Below are positions 18,382 through 28,632 of a stretch of 64,000 bases of DNA, piece after piece. Each line of letters begins with the position of its first letter. The first letter of the stretch is position 1. The notes under the pieces are model-generated. The model had not been told where the DNA came from. It searched no databases and saw only the letters and a list, made by a program, of their open reading frames with translations. The DNA comes from Rhodopseudomonas sp. P2A-2r (GTDB lineage: Bacteria > Pseudomonadota > Alphaproteobacteria > Rhizobiales > Xanthobacteraceae): assembly GCF_026015985.1 (NCBI RefSeq), contig NZ_CP110389.1, forward strand, positions 6,108,001 to 6,172,000, given 5' to 3'. The translations under genes were made by a program, and so were the position numbers.

Positions 18382-19637
18382 CTACAGCAGATGGTCGGCG
18401 CTGAACCGGGCCACCGTCGTATCGGCGATGGCCGTCATGGCCTCCGGTTCGAGCGGGAAGTCCTGCGCCAGCCAGGCGTCTTCCGCCAGCGCGATGACTT
18501 GGCCGAGTGCCGGCCCCTGGCAATGCCGCGCGCGATGAAGTCGGCCGCCTTCAACGGGAATTTCGGCGCGGTCCAGCGCTCAGGCAAGGTGACAAGGATT
18601 TTCCAGGGAGCGGGATCGACGCTTGATCCGGCACGCGCCCAGGCCAGCATGACCCGGTTGCGGTAGCGCTCCTCGCCGAGGCGATACAGCCGGCGCCGCG
18701 CCGTGGCTTCATCCATTCCCCGGAGCCGCCACCAGCGATGCCCCATGGAATCCAGTGCCCTGGTTTCGCCATTGGTCAGTCGCAAGCGCGTCGCAAGCCG
18801 TTTGGCGTCCTCGGTGACCGCTACGCCGAGCGCGCCGAGCCGCAAAATCGGATCGGCCGTCCAGCCCAGCGCCGCTTCCGCGGCCAGCATCGCCGCGAAC
18901 GGTCCGGTATAGGCAACGCCGCCGAAAATCTGCAGCAGCAGCCCGCCATCGGCCATCGCCTGCACGGCCGCCATCGCGCCATCCGCGACCAGCAGTTTCA
19001 GCATTTCCATGCGCACACGCTCGGCGGAGAGGCCGGCCATGCCGGCGTGTCCGCGGATGCAGGCGAGCAGGCCTGCGCGTTCCGGCTCACCGGCGCCATA
19101 CATCGCGTGGATGCGGAAGAAGCGCAGGATGCGCAGATAGTCCTCGGCAATGCGGCGGTCGGGATCGCCGATGAAGCGCACACGCCTGTCTGCAATGTCT
19201 TCCAGCCCGCCGACATGGTCGTGCACCACGCCGTCTGACGACACCGAAAGGCCGTTGATGGTGAAGTCGCGGCGCTCGGCATCGCGTACCCAGTCGCGAC
19301 CGAACGCGACTGTCGCCTTGCGGCCGAAGGTCTCGACATCCTCGCGCAGCGTGGTGATCTCGAACGGCTGGCCGTCCACCACCAGCGTCACCGTGCCATG
19401 CGCGATGCCGGTCGGTACGCTCTTGATCTTCGCAGCCGCTGCGCGGCGGATCACTTCGTCGGGCAGTGCCGTGGTGGCGATATCGATGTCGCCGATCGGC
19501 AGCCGCATCAGCGCGTTGCGCACCGCGCCTCCGACGACACGCGCTTCCTCGCCGCCGCCATTGAGCAGCGCCAGCACGCGGGCCGCCGCGCCGGAGGTAA
19601 GCCAGGGCGCGTCATGGAGCACACGCGCGTCGGTCAT
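18382..19637 (-). CDS. CCA-adding tRNA nucleotidyltransferase / poly(A) polymerase family (frameshift near C-terminus)
   Basis: Class II nucleotidyltransferase motifs are present: VVGGAVRNALM, the catalytic DIDIATTALPD, then ERRDFTINGL and the RRVRFIGDPDRRIAEDYLRILRFFR motif. The enzyme adds or repairs the 3' CCA of tRNA. The frame changes after residue 370, at ADFIARGIARG. Adding one base to the C run at 18514-18517 gives the sensible end GPALGQVIALAEDAWLAQDF...SADHLL with a stop at 18382; uncorrected, it ends at 18435 with an Arg/Ser-rich tail. The ATG at 19637 overlaps the DUF6111 stop by 4 bp, making it the last gene of a coupled operon. Confidence 0.85.
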
Positions 19638-19897
19638 TTCTCGACCCCGGGCACCAGCCTGCCGTTCTCGATATGCGCGGGAATGTAGGTCGAACTCGGC
19701 GGCGCACCCGAGAAGTTCGCAAGCAGCACCAGGCTGAGAATGGTCAGCAGCAGGGCCGCGATCGCCAGCTTGACGAGCACATGGACCGGCCACGACGTCT
19801 GCACCAGCACGCCGTTCCTGCTGGCCAGCAGGAACACGGCATAGAGCGCGAACGGAATCAGAAAGATGCCGATTTCCGTGAGGACCGGACGGATCAT
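19634..19897 (-). CDS. DUF6111 small membrane protein
   Basis: An 87-residue protein with two hydrophobic helices (about residues 9-26 and 41-62) and a short C-terminal tail with TYIPAHIENGRLVPG. The family is restricted to alphaproteobacteria, and its function is unknown. Both ends overlap neighbours by 4 bp: the ATG at 19897 with the CoA pyrophosphatase stop, and the stop with the start of the tRNA nucleotidyltransferase. Confidence 0.85.
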   Translation of the reverse strand: MIRPVLTEIGIFLIPFALYAVFLLASRNGVLVQTSWPVHVLVKLAIAALLLTILSLVLLANFSGAPPSSTYIPAHIENGRLVPGVEK

Positions 19898-20586
19898 GGC
19901 AGGCAAATCCGTTCATACAGCACGCGCAGGATGCCTGCGGTCGCGCCCCAGATATAACGTTCCTCGAATGGCATCGCGTAATAGGAGCGCTCCGCGCCGC
20001 GGAATTCCTTGCTGTGCAGCTGATGATTGGCCGGATTCATCAGGAACGCCAGCGGCACCTCGAAGGCACTTTCGACTTCATTTTCGTTGACGCGCAGCGT
20101 GAAGCCGGGCTTGACCCGCGCCACCGTCGGCAGGATGCGGAAGCCGAAGGCGGTGCCGTAGAGATCGAGATAGCCGATCGGTTCGACATAGGAGCGGTCA
20201 AGCCCGACCTCCTCCTCGGCCTCGCGCAAGGCGGCGTCGAGCGGCGAAGCGTCTGATGCGTCGATCTTGCCGCCGGGAAAGGCGACCTGCCCGGCATGGT
20301 CGTTGAGATGCGCGGCGCGCTGCGTCAGCAAAATGGTCGGCTGTTCGTGCTGGACCACCGCGATCAGCACAGCGGCGGGCCGGATCGGCTGTTCGGCGGC
20401 GATGATCTGCAACATGCGGTCAGTGCCGGCGTCGCCGGACACCGGCACAACGGCGGCGTCGGTGAGGCCGGCAGGTACGTCGAAGTTCAATCGCGCCCGG
20501 GCGCGGTTGAAGAATTCCACAAAATTCAAATCTGACGAGGGTCTGTCCGCGGCAGTCGCGTCCGTCGTCAGCAACGACTCACTCAA
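19894..20586 (-). CDS. Nudix CoA pyrophosphatase (NudL/YeaB-like)
   Basis: A 230-residue Nudix hydrolase. The upstream NudL signature is visible as LTQRAAHLNDHAGQVAFPGGK, followed by the Nudix box (GKIDASDASPLDAALREAEEEVGL) with its REAEEEVGL metal-binding core near residue 147. The family splits CoA and its derivatives into 3',5'-ADP and phosphopantetheine. The ATG at 20586 overlaps the DUF1285 stop by 4 bp, and the stop overlaps DUF6111, so the four-gene order is translationally coupled. Confidence 0.9.
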   Translation of the reverse strand: MSESLLTTDATAADRPSSDLNFVEFFNRARARLNFDVPAGLTDAAVVPVSGDAGTDRMLQIIAAEQPIRPAAVLIAVVQHEQPTILLTQRAAHLNDHAGQVAFPGGKIDASDASPLDAALREAEEEVGLDRSYVEPIGYLDLYGTAFGFRILPTVARVKPGFTLRVNENEVESAFEVPLAFLMNPANHQLHSKEFRGAERSYYAMPFEERYIWGATAGILRVLYERICLP

Positions 20587-21194
20587 GGCGCTTCCCTCAT
20601 TTGCTCCGTATCCGCCATTGCGAAGAACTCACCCGCGGAGGCGATTCCAAACATCGCCTTGCCATCGACCACCCGCTCCTCGCCCATGTCAACCAGATCG
20701 TAATAGACCGCGCGCGTCACTTTCGCCCACAGCTCGGCTCTGACGTGGAGATAAGGCACCAGCCCGCCATCGGCCGCCATCTCGAAGCGAAGCCGATGCG
20801 CCGAATCGCAGACCACCCAGTCGTCCACATTGGTGCGAAACCGCAGCAGTTGGCCGCCCGCATCCTGCTCCCTGACCATCTCCACCGCCAGGAACGGTGC
20901 ATCATCGACGGTGATGCCGACCTTCTCCACCGGGGTCACGAGAAAGTGCTTGCCGTCCTCGACCTTCAAGATCGACGAGAACAGCCGCACCAGCGCCGGG
21001 CGGCCGATCGGCGTTCCCAGGTAGAACCAGGTGCCGTCGGCAGCGATTCTCATGTCGAGATCGCCGCAGAACGGCGGATTCCACAGATGCACCGGCGGCA
21101 AGCCCTTCCCGGCTTTACCGCCCGCAGCGGCATCTCTGGCTGCATTGGTCAGCCCGTCGAGGCCTTGGGTCGCGATCTGCCCTTGCTTCGCCAT
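20583..21194 (-). CDS. DUF1285 domain-containing protein
   Basis: A 203-residue soluble protein with the DUF1285 features: HLWNPPFCGDLDMRI, DGTWFYLGTPIGRPALVRLFSSIL, and VTPVEKVGITVDDAPFLAV. The biological role of the family is unknown. I begin at the ATG at 21194 (MAKQGQ), with CAGGG a few bases upstream; a further 32 residues could be read from 21290 but do not look family-like. It is the first gene of the four-gene minus-strand operon and is divergent from the MoxR gene. Confidence 0.83.
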   Translation of the reverse strand: MAKQGQIATQGLDGLTNAARDAAAGGKAGKGLPPVHLWNPPFCGDLDMRIAADGTWFYLGTPIGRPALVRLFSSILKVEDGKHFLVTPVEKVGITVDDAPFLAVEMVREQDAGGQLLRFRTNVDDWVVCDSAHRLRFEMAADGGLVPYLHVRAELWAKVTRAVYYDLVDMGEERVVDGKAMFGIASAGEFFAMADTEQMREAP

Positions 21195-21412
21195 TGTTTG
21201 CCCTGAGTTTGAGACTGCCGCTGGCACGATTGCTGCAAGTTCTCGGTTGCGGTGTTCTGATCCAACTCGCCGTATCGTGATGCGATCCATAGCTGCCGCC
21301 GGATAAGGTGGGGATAGTTTAATTCAACAAATACATGGCCTTCGCTAGAGTTTAGCATGAGGTTCATGGCAAGACGACGCCATCGGTGGCGTTTCACGCG
21401 AAGGAGCAACGG

Positions 21413-22414
21413 ATGGCTGGCGACAGTGTCGAAAAACTGGAAGACGTGATCATCCGTTCCGCCGAGCAGGTCGCAGGACAGATGCGCGCGGCCAAGGAAG
21501 CGATCGCCACTGTGATCTTCGGCCAGGACAAGGTCGTCGAGAACACGCTGGTGACGATTCTGTCCGGCGGCCATGCGCTGCTGATCGGCGTCCCCGGCCT
21601 CGCCAAGACCAAGCTGGTCGAGACGCTCGGCGTGACACTGGGCCTCGACGCCAAGCGTATCCAGTTCACGCCGGACCTGATGCCGTCCGACATTCTCGGC
21701 GCCGAAGTGCTCGACGAGAGCGGCACCGGCAAGCGTTCGTTCCGCTTCATCGCCGGTCCGGTGTTCGCGCAACTGCTGATGGCCGACGAGATCAACCGCG
21801 CCAGCCCGCGCACCCAGTCGGCGCTGCTGCAGGCGATGCAGGAGCAGCACATCACCGTGGCCGGCGCACGGCACGACCTGCCGAAGCCGTTCCATGTGCT
21901 GGCGACGCAGAACCCGCTGGAGCAGGAAGGCACCTATCCGCTGCCGGAAGCCCAGCTCGACCGCTTCCTGATGGAAATCGACGTCGACTATCCCGACCGC
22001 GACGCCGAGCGCCGCATCCTGTTCGAAACCACCGGCGCCGATGAGACCATCGCCAAGGCCGCCATCACCTCCGATGTGCTGATCACCGCGCAGCGCCTGG
22101 TGCGTCGCCTGCCGGTCGGCGACAGCGTGGTGGAAGCGATCCTGACGCTGGTGCGCTCGGCGCGTCCTGGTCCCGACGCCGGCGATGCCGGCAAGCTGAT
22201 CGCCTGGGGCCCCGGACCGCGCGCCAGCCAGTCGCTAATGCTCGCCGTACGCGCCAAGGCGCTGCTCGACGGCCGTCTTGCGCCGTCGATCGACGATGTG
22301 CTCGATCTCGCCGAGCCCATTCTCAAGCACCGCATGGCGCTGACCTTCCCGGCGCGCGCCGAGGGCCGCACCATTCCCGACGTGATCCGTCAGTTGAAGA
22401 AACGGATCGGTTGA
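21413..22414 (+). CDS. MoxR-family AAA+ ATPase
   Basis: A 333-residue AAA+ ATPase. Walker A is degenerate, as usual in MoxR proteins (GGHALLIGVPGLAKTKLV), Walker B is LLMADEINRASPRTQSALLQAMQE, and sensor 1 is VLATQNPLEQEGTYPLPEAQLDRFL. MoxR ATPases act as chaperones for VWA-domain and membrane partners. The ATG at 21413 has GGAG about 6 bp upstream. Its stop overlaps the DUF58 start (TTGATGG), so it is the first gene of a coupled envelope operon. Confidence 0.93.
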   Translation: MAGDSVEKLEDVIIRSAEQVAGQMRAAKEAIATVIFGQDKVVENTLVTILSGGHALLIGVPGLAKTKLVETLGVTLGLDAKRIQFTPDLMPSDILGAEVLDESGTGKRSFRFIAGPVFAQLLMADEINRASPRTQSALLQAMQEQHITVAGARHDLPKPFHVLATQNPLEQEGTYPLPEAQLDRFLMEIDVDYPDRDAERRILFETTGADETIAKAAITSDVLITAQRLVRRLPVGDSVVEAILTLVRSARPGPDAGDAGKLIAWGPGPRASQSLMLAVRAKALLDGRLAPSIDDVLDLAEPILKHRMALTFPARAEGRTIPDVIRQLKKRIG

Positions 22415-23358
22415 TGGCAGCAACGGCGGAGCAGGCCAGCCACGAAGCCATCGCAGTCCGACGCGCCGACGGGGAGAGCCGCTCGCTCGCCGCGACGCTG
22501 CCGCGTCTGGTGCTCGAGGCCCGCCGCATCGCCGCCAATGTGATCCACGGCCTGCACGGCCGCCGTCGCGCCGGCTCCGGCGAAAGCTTCTGGCAGTATC
22601 GCCGCTTCGTCTCCGGCGAGCCGGCGCAGAACGTCGACTGGCGGCGCTCGGCACGCGACGATCATCTCTATGTGCGCGAGCTCGAATGGGAAGCCGCGCA
22701 CACCATCTGGCTGTGGCCCGACCGGTCGCTATCGATGGCGTTCGCCTCGAAGCAGGCGCGCGACAGCAAGCTGGAGCGCGCGCTGATCGTCACCTTCGCG
22801 CTGGCAGAACTGCTGGTGGCCGGCGGCGAACGCGTCGGCATTCCCGGCCTGATGAATCCCACCGCCAGCCGCGGCGTGCTCGACAAGATGGCGCAGGCGA
22901 TCCTGCACGACACCGGCGCACGCGACAGCCTGCCGCCGTCCTTCGTGCCGGCGGCGCTGGCCGAGATCGTGGTGCTGTCCGACTTCTGGTCGCCGATGTC
23001 CGAGATCAGGACCATGCTGGCCGGCCTGTCGGCCTCCGGCGCGCACGGCACGCTGGTGCAGGTAGTCGATCCCGCCGAAGAGAGCTTTCCCTATTCCGGA
23101 CGCGTCGAATTCATCGAGCCCGAAACCGGTCAGCTGATCACCGCCGGCCGCGCCGAAAGATGGGCGGAGGACTACGTCAACCGCGTCGCCATCCATCGCG
23201 ACCAGATCCGCGCCGAGGCCGACAAGCTGGGCTGGATGTTCTCCACCCACACCACCAGCCGTTCGGCGGCAGAGCTGCTGCTATTCCTGCACAACGGCAT
23301 GATGGTCAACAAAGGCAACAGCGGCGGCGCCGTCGTCAAGGCAGGACGGATCGCATGA
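22414..23358 (+). CDS. DUF58 domain-containing protein
   Basis: A 314-residue protein with the DUF58 hallmark GESFWQYRRFVSGEPAQNVDWRRSARDDHLYVRE around residues 54-88, here without the N-terminal membrane helices that many DUF58 proteins have. The C-terminal half looks like a VWA-type fold. DUF58 genes almost always follow moxR, and the pair is thought to assemble envelope complexes. The ATG at 22414 overlaps the moxR stop by one base, and the stop overlaps the next ATG by 3 bp. Confidence 0.9.
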   Translation: MAATAEQASHEAIAVRRADGESRSLAATLPRLVLEARRIAANVIHGLHGRRRAGSGESFWQYRRFVSGEPAQNVDWRRSARDDHLYVRELEWEAAHTIWLWPDRSLSMAFASKQARDSKLERALIVTFALAELLVAGGERVGIPGLMNPTASRGVLDKMAQAILHDTGARDSLPPSFVPAALAEIVVLSDFWSPMSEIRTMLAGLSASGAHGTLVQVVDPAEESFPYSGRVEFIEPETGQLITAGRAERWAEDYVNRVAIHRDQIRAEADKLGWMFSTHTTSRSAAELLLFLHNGMMVNKGNSGGAVVKAGRIA

Positions 23359-26167
23359 TGGCAGCCTTCCCCTCGCTTTCGCCCAGCCGCTGCTGCTGCT
23401 AGGTCTCGTCAGCCTTCCGGTGCTGTGGTGGCTGCTGCGGGTGATGCCGCCGCGGCCGCAGCGCGTGTCGTTTCCGCCGACCCGGCTGCTGTTCGAGATC
23501 GCGCCGAAGGAAGAAACCCCGTCACGCTCGCCGTGGTGGCTGACGCTGCTGCGCCTGCTCGCCGCAGCGCTGATCATCTTCGCCGCCGCCGGCCCGATCT
23601 GGAATCCGCAGACCGGCGCGACCGCCAGCAAGGCGCCGCTGGTGATCCTGCTCGATGACGGCTGGAGTGCCGCGTCGAGCTGGGATGCGCGCATCCGGGC
23701 CGCCGACGAGTTGATCGCCAATGCCGACAGCGATCGCCGCGGCGTCGCCTTGGTGCCGCTGTCGGAGCCGACCCGCGACATCACTTTGCTGCCGGGCGGC
23801 ACCGCGCGCGTGGCGCTGCGCCAGCTGGCGCCAAAGCCCTATGCGGTCGAGCGGGTCGAGACGTTGCCGGCCATCGAACGCTTCCTGAAAGCCACCGGCG
23901 ACAGCGAGCTGGTGTGGCTGTCCGACGGCGTCGACACCGGCCGCGGCACCGAATTCTCTGAAGGTCTCGGCAAGGTCATCGGCGACCGCACGCTGACGAT
24001 CTATGACGGCGGTGCGGCGCCGGCCCATGCGCTGGCCGCCGCGGAGAACGCCGCGGCCAAGATGACCGTCAAGGTGCTGCGCGCCAGCGCCGGCGGACTC
24101 GATAGCGGCGTGGTGCGCGGGCTGGACCAGAAGGGCTCGCCGATCGGCGAGGCCAAGTTCACCTTCGCGCCGCAGGAGCGCGAGACCGAAGCCGCATTCG
24201 AACTGCCCGTGGAATTGCGCAACGACATCGCGCGGCTCGAAATTTCCGGCGAGCGCTCGGCCGGCGCGGTGCAACTGCTCGACAAGCGCTGGCGCCGCCG
24301 CGCCATCGGCATCGTCTCCGGCGCCACCACCGATACCGCGCAGCCGCTGCTGGCCTCGACCTTCTACCTGACCCGTGCGCTGGCGCCGTTCGCGGATGTG
24401 CGACTCGGCGACCGCGGCGCGCCGCAGCAGGCCATCGCCCAGTTCCTCGACCAGAAACTGCCGATGATCGTGCTCGCCGATGTCGGCACGCTGTCGCCGG
24501 AAATCCGCGAGCGCATTAACGCCTGGATCGCGCAGGGCGGCGTGCTGGTGCGCTTCGCCGGTCCCCGCCTCGCCCAGGCCGACGATGATCTGGTGCCGGT
24601 CAAACTGCGCCGCGGCGGACGCAGCCTCGGCGGCAGCCTCACCTGGGAGAAGCCGCAGCATCTGGCGTCGTTCGCCGCCGACAGTCCGTTCGCCGGCCTC
24701 GCCGTTCCCCCGATGTCACCATCAACCGTCAGGTGCTCGCCGAGCCCGACGCGGCGCTGGCGACCCGGACCTGGGCCTCTTTGGTCGACGGCACCCCGCT
24801 GGTGACCGGCGAACATCGCGGCAAGGGCTTGGTCACTCTGTTCCACGTCAGCGCCGACATGCGCTGGTCCGACCTGCCGCTGTCCGGCACCTTCGTGGAG
24901 ATGCTGCGCCGGATCGTCGATATCTCCGGCTACACCTCGACTCCCGGCCCGGGCGTCGCTGCGGAGACCGGCACCGAAACGGTGGCGCCGCTGCGCACGC
25001 TGGACGGCTTTGGCGCGTTCGGCCCGCCCCTCCACCGCCAAGCCGCTGCCCGCCGACTTCCGCGACCGCGCCACGGTCGAACATCCGCCCGGCTTCTACG
25101 GCCCCGCCGACGGACCGCTCGCCGTCAATGCGCTGGCTGCCGCCGACCGCCTTGCTCCGCTCGACACCTCGGCCCTGAAGGCGCGCCGCGCCAGCTACAC
25201 ATCGGCCGAACCGCGCGACCTCAGAGGCATTCTGCTGTCCACCGCGCTGGCGCTGTTCCTGATCGACGCGGTGATCGTCGCCCTGCTCGGCGGCGGCTTT
25301 GCCGCGCTGATACGGCGGCGTGCAGCGACCGCCGCACTGGCTCTGGCATTGGCGCTGACCGCCACGATGGGCTCGCCATCGCCGGTGCGCGCCGATGCCG
25401 CCAGCGACGACTTCGCCATCAAGGCGGTGGCGCAGACGCGCCTCGCTTACGTAGTCACCGGCAATGCCGACGTCGATTCCATCGTCAAGGCGGGCATGAC
25501 CGGGCTGACGCTCTTCCTCGCGCAACGCACCGCGCTGGAGGCCGGCGAGCCGGTCGGCATCGATCCCGCCCGCGACGAACTGGCCTTCTTCCCGCTGATC
25601 TACTGGCCGATCGTGCCGGGCGCGCCGAAGCCGCCGCAGGATGCCATCAACCGCATCGACGCCTATATGAAGCAGGGCGGCACCGTTCTGTTCGACACCC
25701 GCGACGCCGTCGAGGCGCCGCCGGGACCGGGCGGCGAGTCGCAGACGCCGGGCATGCTGACCTTGCGCAACATCCTCTCGTCGCTTGATGTGCCGGAACT
25801 CGAGCCGGTGCCACGCGAACACGTGCTGACCAAGACGTTCTACCTGCTGCGCGACTTCCCCGGCCGCTTCAACTCCGGACCGACCTGGGTCGAGGCGCTG
25901 CCGCGCGAGGATGCGGACGAGGCCGCCTCACGCCCGGCGCGCGGCGGCGACGGCGTGTCGCCGATCATCATCACCTCCAACGATCTCGCCGGCGCATGGG
26001 CGCTGCGCCCGGACGGCCAGCCGATGCTGCCACTGACCCCCGGCGAACCGCGCCAGCGCGAATTCGCTTTCCGCGCCGGCGTCAACATCGTGATGTACAC
26101 GCTGACCGGCAACTACAAGGCCGACCAGGTCCATGCGCCGGCGCTGATCGAACGGCTGGGACAATGA
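23355..26167 (+). pseudogene. DUF4159 / BatA-like membrane protein, split by three single-base indels
   Basis: Reading across three frames gives one protein of about 937 residues. It has an N-terminal BatA-type anchor (FAQPLLLLGLVSLPVLWWLL, then RSPWWLTLLRLLAAALIIFAAAGP), a VWA-like middle, and a C-terminal DUF4159 domain (KAVAQTRLAYVVTGN, DELAFFPLIYWPI, GGTVLFDTRD). Frame breaks sit in C runs at 23369-23372 and 24707-24711 (one base short each) and 25027-25030 (one extra). The ATG at 23355 overlaps the DUF58 stop. The three lesions nearly restore one another, and the reading frame is otherwise clean, so sequencing error is the likelier cause. Confidence 0.85.
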
Positions 26168-26196
26168 TGATGTTGCGAGCCTCCGACCTCTCAGCC

Positions 26197-26303
26197 GTCA
26201 TGGCCGGGCAAGCGCGAAGCTTCGCTTCGCGAGATGTCCCGGCCATCCACGGCCTTCTGCACCAGATGCACGTGGATGCCCGGCACAAGGCCGGGCATGA
26301 CGG
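26197..26303. repeat. REP-like palindromic element, GGCCGGGC family, copy 1
   Basis: GTCATGGCCGGGCA ... TCCCGGCCATCCACGG is followed by CGTGGATGCCCGGCACA and GGCCGGGCATGACG. These are two nested inverted pairs, the outer one closing the whole element. The same arrangement is found at 42025-42110. It lies inside the operon between the DUF4159 gene and the next membrane protein, so it could change mRNA stability or reduce read-through. Confidence 0.8.
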
Positions 26304-26325
26304 CGTTTGTGGAGGCATCACGTAA

Positions 26326-28389
26326 ATGCAATACGGCATCGTCTTCACGCCGCTCGTCCCGACCATCGTGCTGTGGATCGGCATCGCCGCGATCGCTGTG
26401 ATCGCCGTGCTGCTGCGGATCGGCCGCGCGCGCGGCGCGCTGGTGCGGGTGGCGGCGCTGGTGCTGATTCTGCTGGCGCTGGCCAATCCGTCATTCACGC
26501 GCGAGGAGCGCGAACCGCTGACCTCCGTGGCGGCCGTGGTGGTGGACAAGAGCCCGAGCCAGAGCTTTGGCGAGCGCACCAAGGAGACCGCCGAAGCACA
26601 GCAGGCGCTGGTCGACCGTCTCAAGCAGGTCAAGGGCCTCGAAGTCCGTGTCGTCGAGGCCGGCCAGGCCGACGGCGAGACCGACGGCACCCGGCTGTTC
26701 GGCGCACTGTCGTCCGCCCTGTCGGATGTGCCCACCGACCGCGTCGCCGGCGCCTTTCTGATCACCGACGGCCGCGTGCACGATATTCCCGCCAATGCCG
26801 CAGCACTCGGCTTTACCGCGCCGGTGCATGCGCTGATCACCGGCCGCAGCAACGAACGCGACCGCCGCATCGCCATTACCGCGGCGCCGCGCTTCGGCAT
26901 CGTCGGGCAGCCACAGACCATCACCTACCGGCTCGACGATCAGGGCGTGACCGGGCAGCGCGCCCAGGTCGTCGTCCGCCGCGACGGCGACGTGCTCAGC
27001 GAGCGCACGGTGATGTCCGGCCAGACCGTCAGCATCGACATCGATATCAAGCACGCCGGCCCGAACATCGTCGAGATCGAGGCTTCGCCGCTAGAGAACG
27101 AGCTGACTTTGGTCAACAACCGCGCGGTGGTGGCCATCGACGGCGTGCGCGACAAACTGCGGGTGCTGCTGGTATCGGGCGAACCGCATGCCGGCGAGCG
27201 CACCTGGCGCAACCTGCTGAAATCCGACGCGTCCATCGACCTCGTGCACTTCACCATTCTGCGGCCGCCGGAAAAACAGGACGGCACGCCTATCAACGAG
27301 CTCTCGCTGATCGCGTTTCCGACCCGCGAACTGTTCCAGGTCAAGATCAACGAATTCCAACTGATCATCTTTGATCGCTATGCCCGTCAGGGTGTGCTGC
27401 CGATCGCCTATTTCGACAACATCGCGCGCTATGTGCGCAACGGCGGCGCGGTGCTGGTGTCGGCCGGTCCCGACTACGCCTCGAGCACCAGCATCTGGCG
27501 CACGCCGCTGGATTCAGTGCTGCCCGCCGAGCCGGTCGGCGTGACCGAAAGGCCGTTCTATGCGCATCTGTCCGACATGGGCAAACGCCATCCGGTGACC
27601 CGCGGCCTTGAAGGCGGCGCCTCCGAGCCGCCGAAATGGAGCCGCTTCTTCCGCACCGTCGAGACCCGCAACACCACCACGCCGCCGGTGATGACCGGCG
27701 CCGATGGAAAGCCGCTGCTGCTGCTGTCGCGCTCCGGCGAGGGCCGCGTGGCGCTGCTGCTGTCCGATCACATCTGGCTTTGGGCGCGTGGCTATGAAGG
27801 CGGCGGCCCGCACCTCGATCTGCTGAGAAGGATGTCGCACTGGCTGATGAAGCAGCCCGATCTCGATGAGGAGGCGCTGAAGCTCTCGATCGCCGGCAAG
27901 GACCTCGTGGTCAACAGGCAGACCATGGGCGACACGGTGGCGCCGGTGACGGTGACCTCGCCATCCGGCAAGATGCGCGAGCTGACATTGGCTGCCGGCG
28001 AACCAGGCCTGTGGCGCGCCAGCACGCCCGCCGACGGACTCGGGCTCTGGCAAGCCACCGACGGCACACTGAAGGCGCTGATCAATATCGGTCCGATCAA
28101 CCCCAAGGAATTCTCCGAAGTCACCTCGACGACGGAGATGTTGCGGCCGCTGGCGCAGGCCACCGGCGGCGACTCCCGGCGGATCCATGACGGCGCCAGC
28201 CTCGATCTGCCACGCATCGTGCCGGTGCGCTCATCCTCGGTGTTCCGTGGCGACGGCTGGATGGGCGTGCATATGCGCGACGCCAGCGTGGTCCGCGGCG
28301 TCGGCGTGCTTCCGGTCTTCGCCGGTTTGATAGGGCTACTGCTGCTGCTCGGCGCCTTCGCCGCCACATGGCTGCGCGAGAGCCGCTAG
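26326..28389 (+). CDS. Large membrane protein, glutamine-amidotransferase-like, of the MoxR/DUF58 operon
   Basis: The 687-residue protein has two N-terminal helices (about residues 12-32 and 38-56), a large periplasmic part, and a C-terminal helix (GVLPVFAGLIGLLLLLGAFAATWL). The region AAVVVDKSPSQSFGERTKE ... FLITDGRVHD resembles a degenerate VWA fold, and VRNGGAVLVSAGPDYAS resembles the class I glutamine-amidotransferase-like folds seen in such operons, without a convincing catalytic triad. GGAGG lies 10 bp before the ATG. Its job is probably structural or regulatory in the envelope together with MoxR, but no specific function can be given. Confidence 0.78.
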   Translation: MQYGIVFTPLVPTIVLWIGIAAIAVIAVLLRIGRARGALVRVAALVLILLALANPSFTREEREPLTSVAAVVVDKSPSQSFGERTKETAEAQQALVDRLKQVKGLEVRVVEAGQADGETDGTRLFGALSSALSDVPTDRVAGAFLITDGRVHDIPANAAALGFTAPVHALITGRSNERDRRIAITAAPRFGIVGQPQTITYRLDDQGVTGQRAQVVVRRDGDVLSERTVMSGQTVSIDIDIKHAGPNIVEIEASPLENELTLVNNRAVVAIDGVRDKLRVLLVSGEPHAGERTWRNLLKSDASIDLVHFTILRPPEKQDGTPINELSLIAFPTRELFQVKINEFQLIIFDRYARQGVLPIAYFDNIARYVRNGGAVLVSAGPDYASSTSIWRTPLDSVLPAEPVGVTERPFYAHLSDMGKRHPVTRGLEGGASEPPKWSRFFRTVETRNTTTPPVMTGADGKPLLLLSRSGEGRVALLLSDHIWLWARGYEGGGPHLDLLRRMSHWLMKQPDLDEEALKLSIAGKDLVVNRQTMGDTVAPVTVTSPSGKMRELTLAAGEPGLWRASTPADGLGLWQATDGTLKALINIGPINPKEFSEVTSTTEMLRPLAQATGGDSRRIHDGASLDLPRIVPVRSSSVFRGDGWMGVHMRDASVVRGVGVLPVFAGLIGLLLLLGAFAATWLRESR

Positions 28390-28424
28390 AGTCTGATCCA
28401 TCAAGAGTGAAGCATTTCAATCTT

Positions 28425-28583
28425 GTCCCGGACGCGGTGCGGCATTCTCAGGCGATGCCCTTGCATCGCCGCTATGCCGCTCCGCAGAGCCGGGACCGTA
28501 TCAGGCGGTATCGTTTGTGGAGGTCCCGGATCTGCAGTGCACTACGCCTCTTGGCGGAGGCGCATTGCACTGCGTCCGGGACA
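28425..28583. repeat. Intergenic inverted repeat, CCCGGACGCGGTGC family, copy 1
   Basis: GTCCCGGACGCGGTGCGGCATTC at the left end and GCACTGCGTCCGGGACAC at the right end are inverted. Internal arms (TGCCGCTCCGCAGA, TCCCGGATCTGCAGTGC) add further stems. It fills most of the 243-bp space between two convergent genes, where it could terminate transcription. A second copy is at 44684-44814. Confidence 0.75.
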
Positions 28584-28632
28584 CGATTCTATCGAGATGA
28601 ATCCCGCCATAATGCGATAGCGGCTCGCGCTG

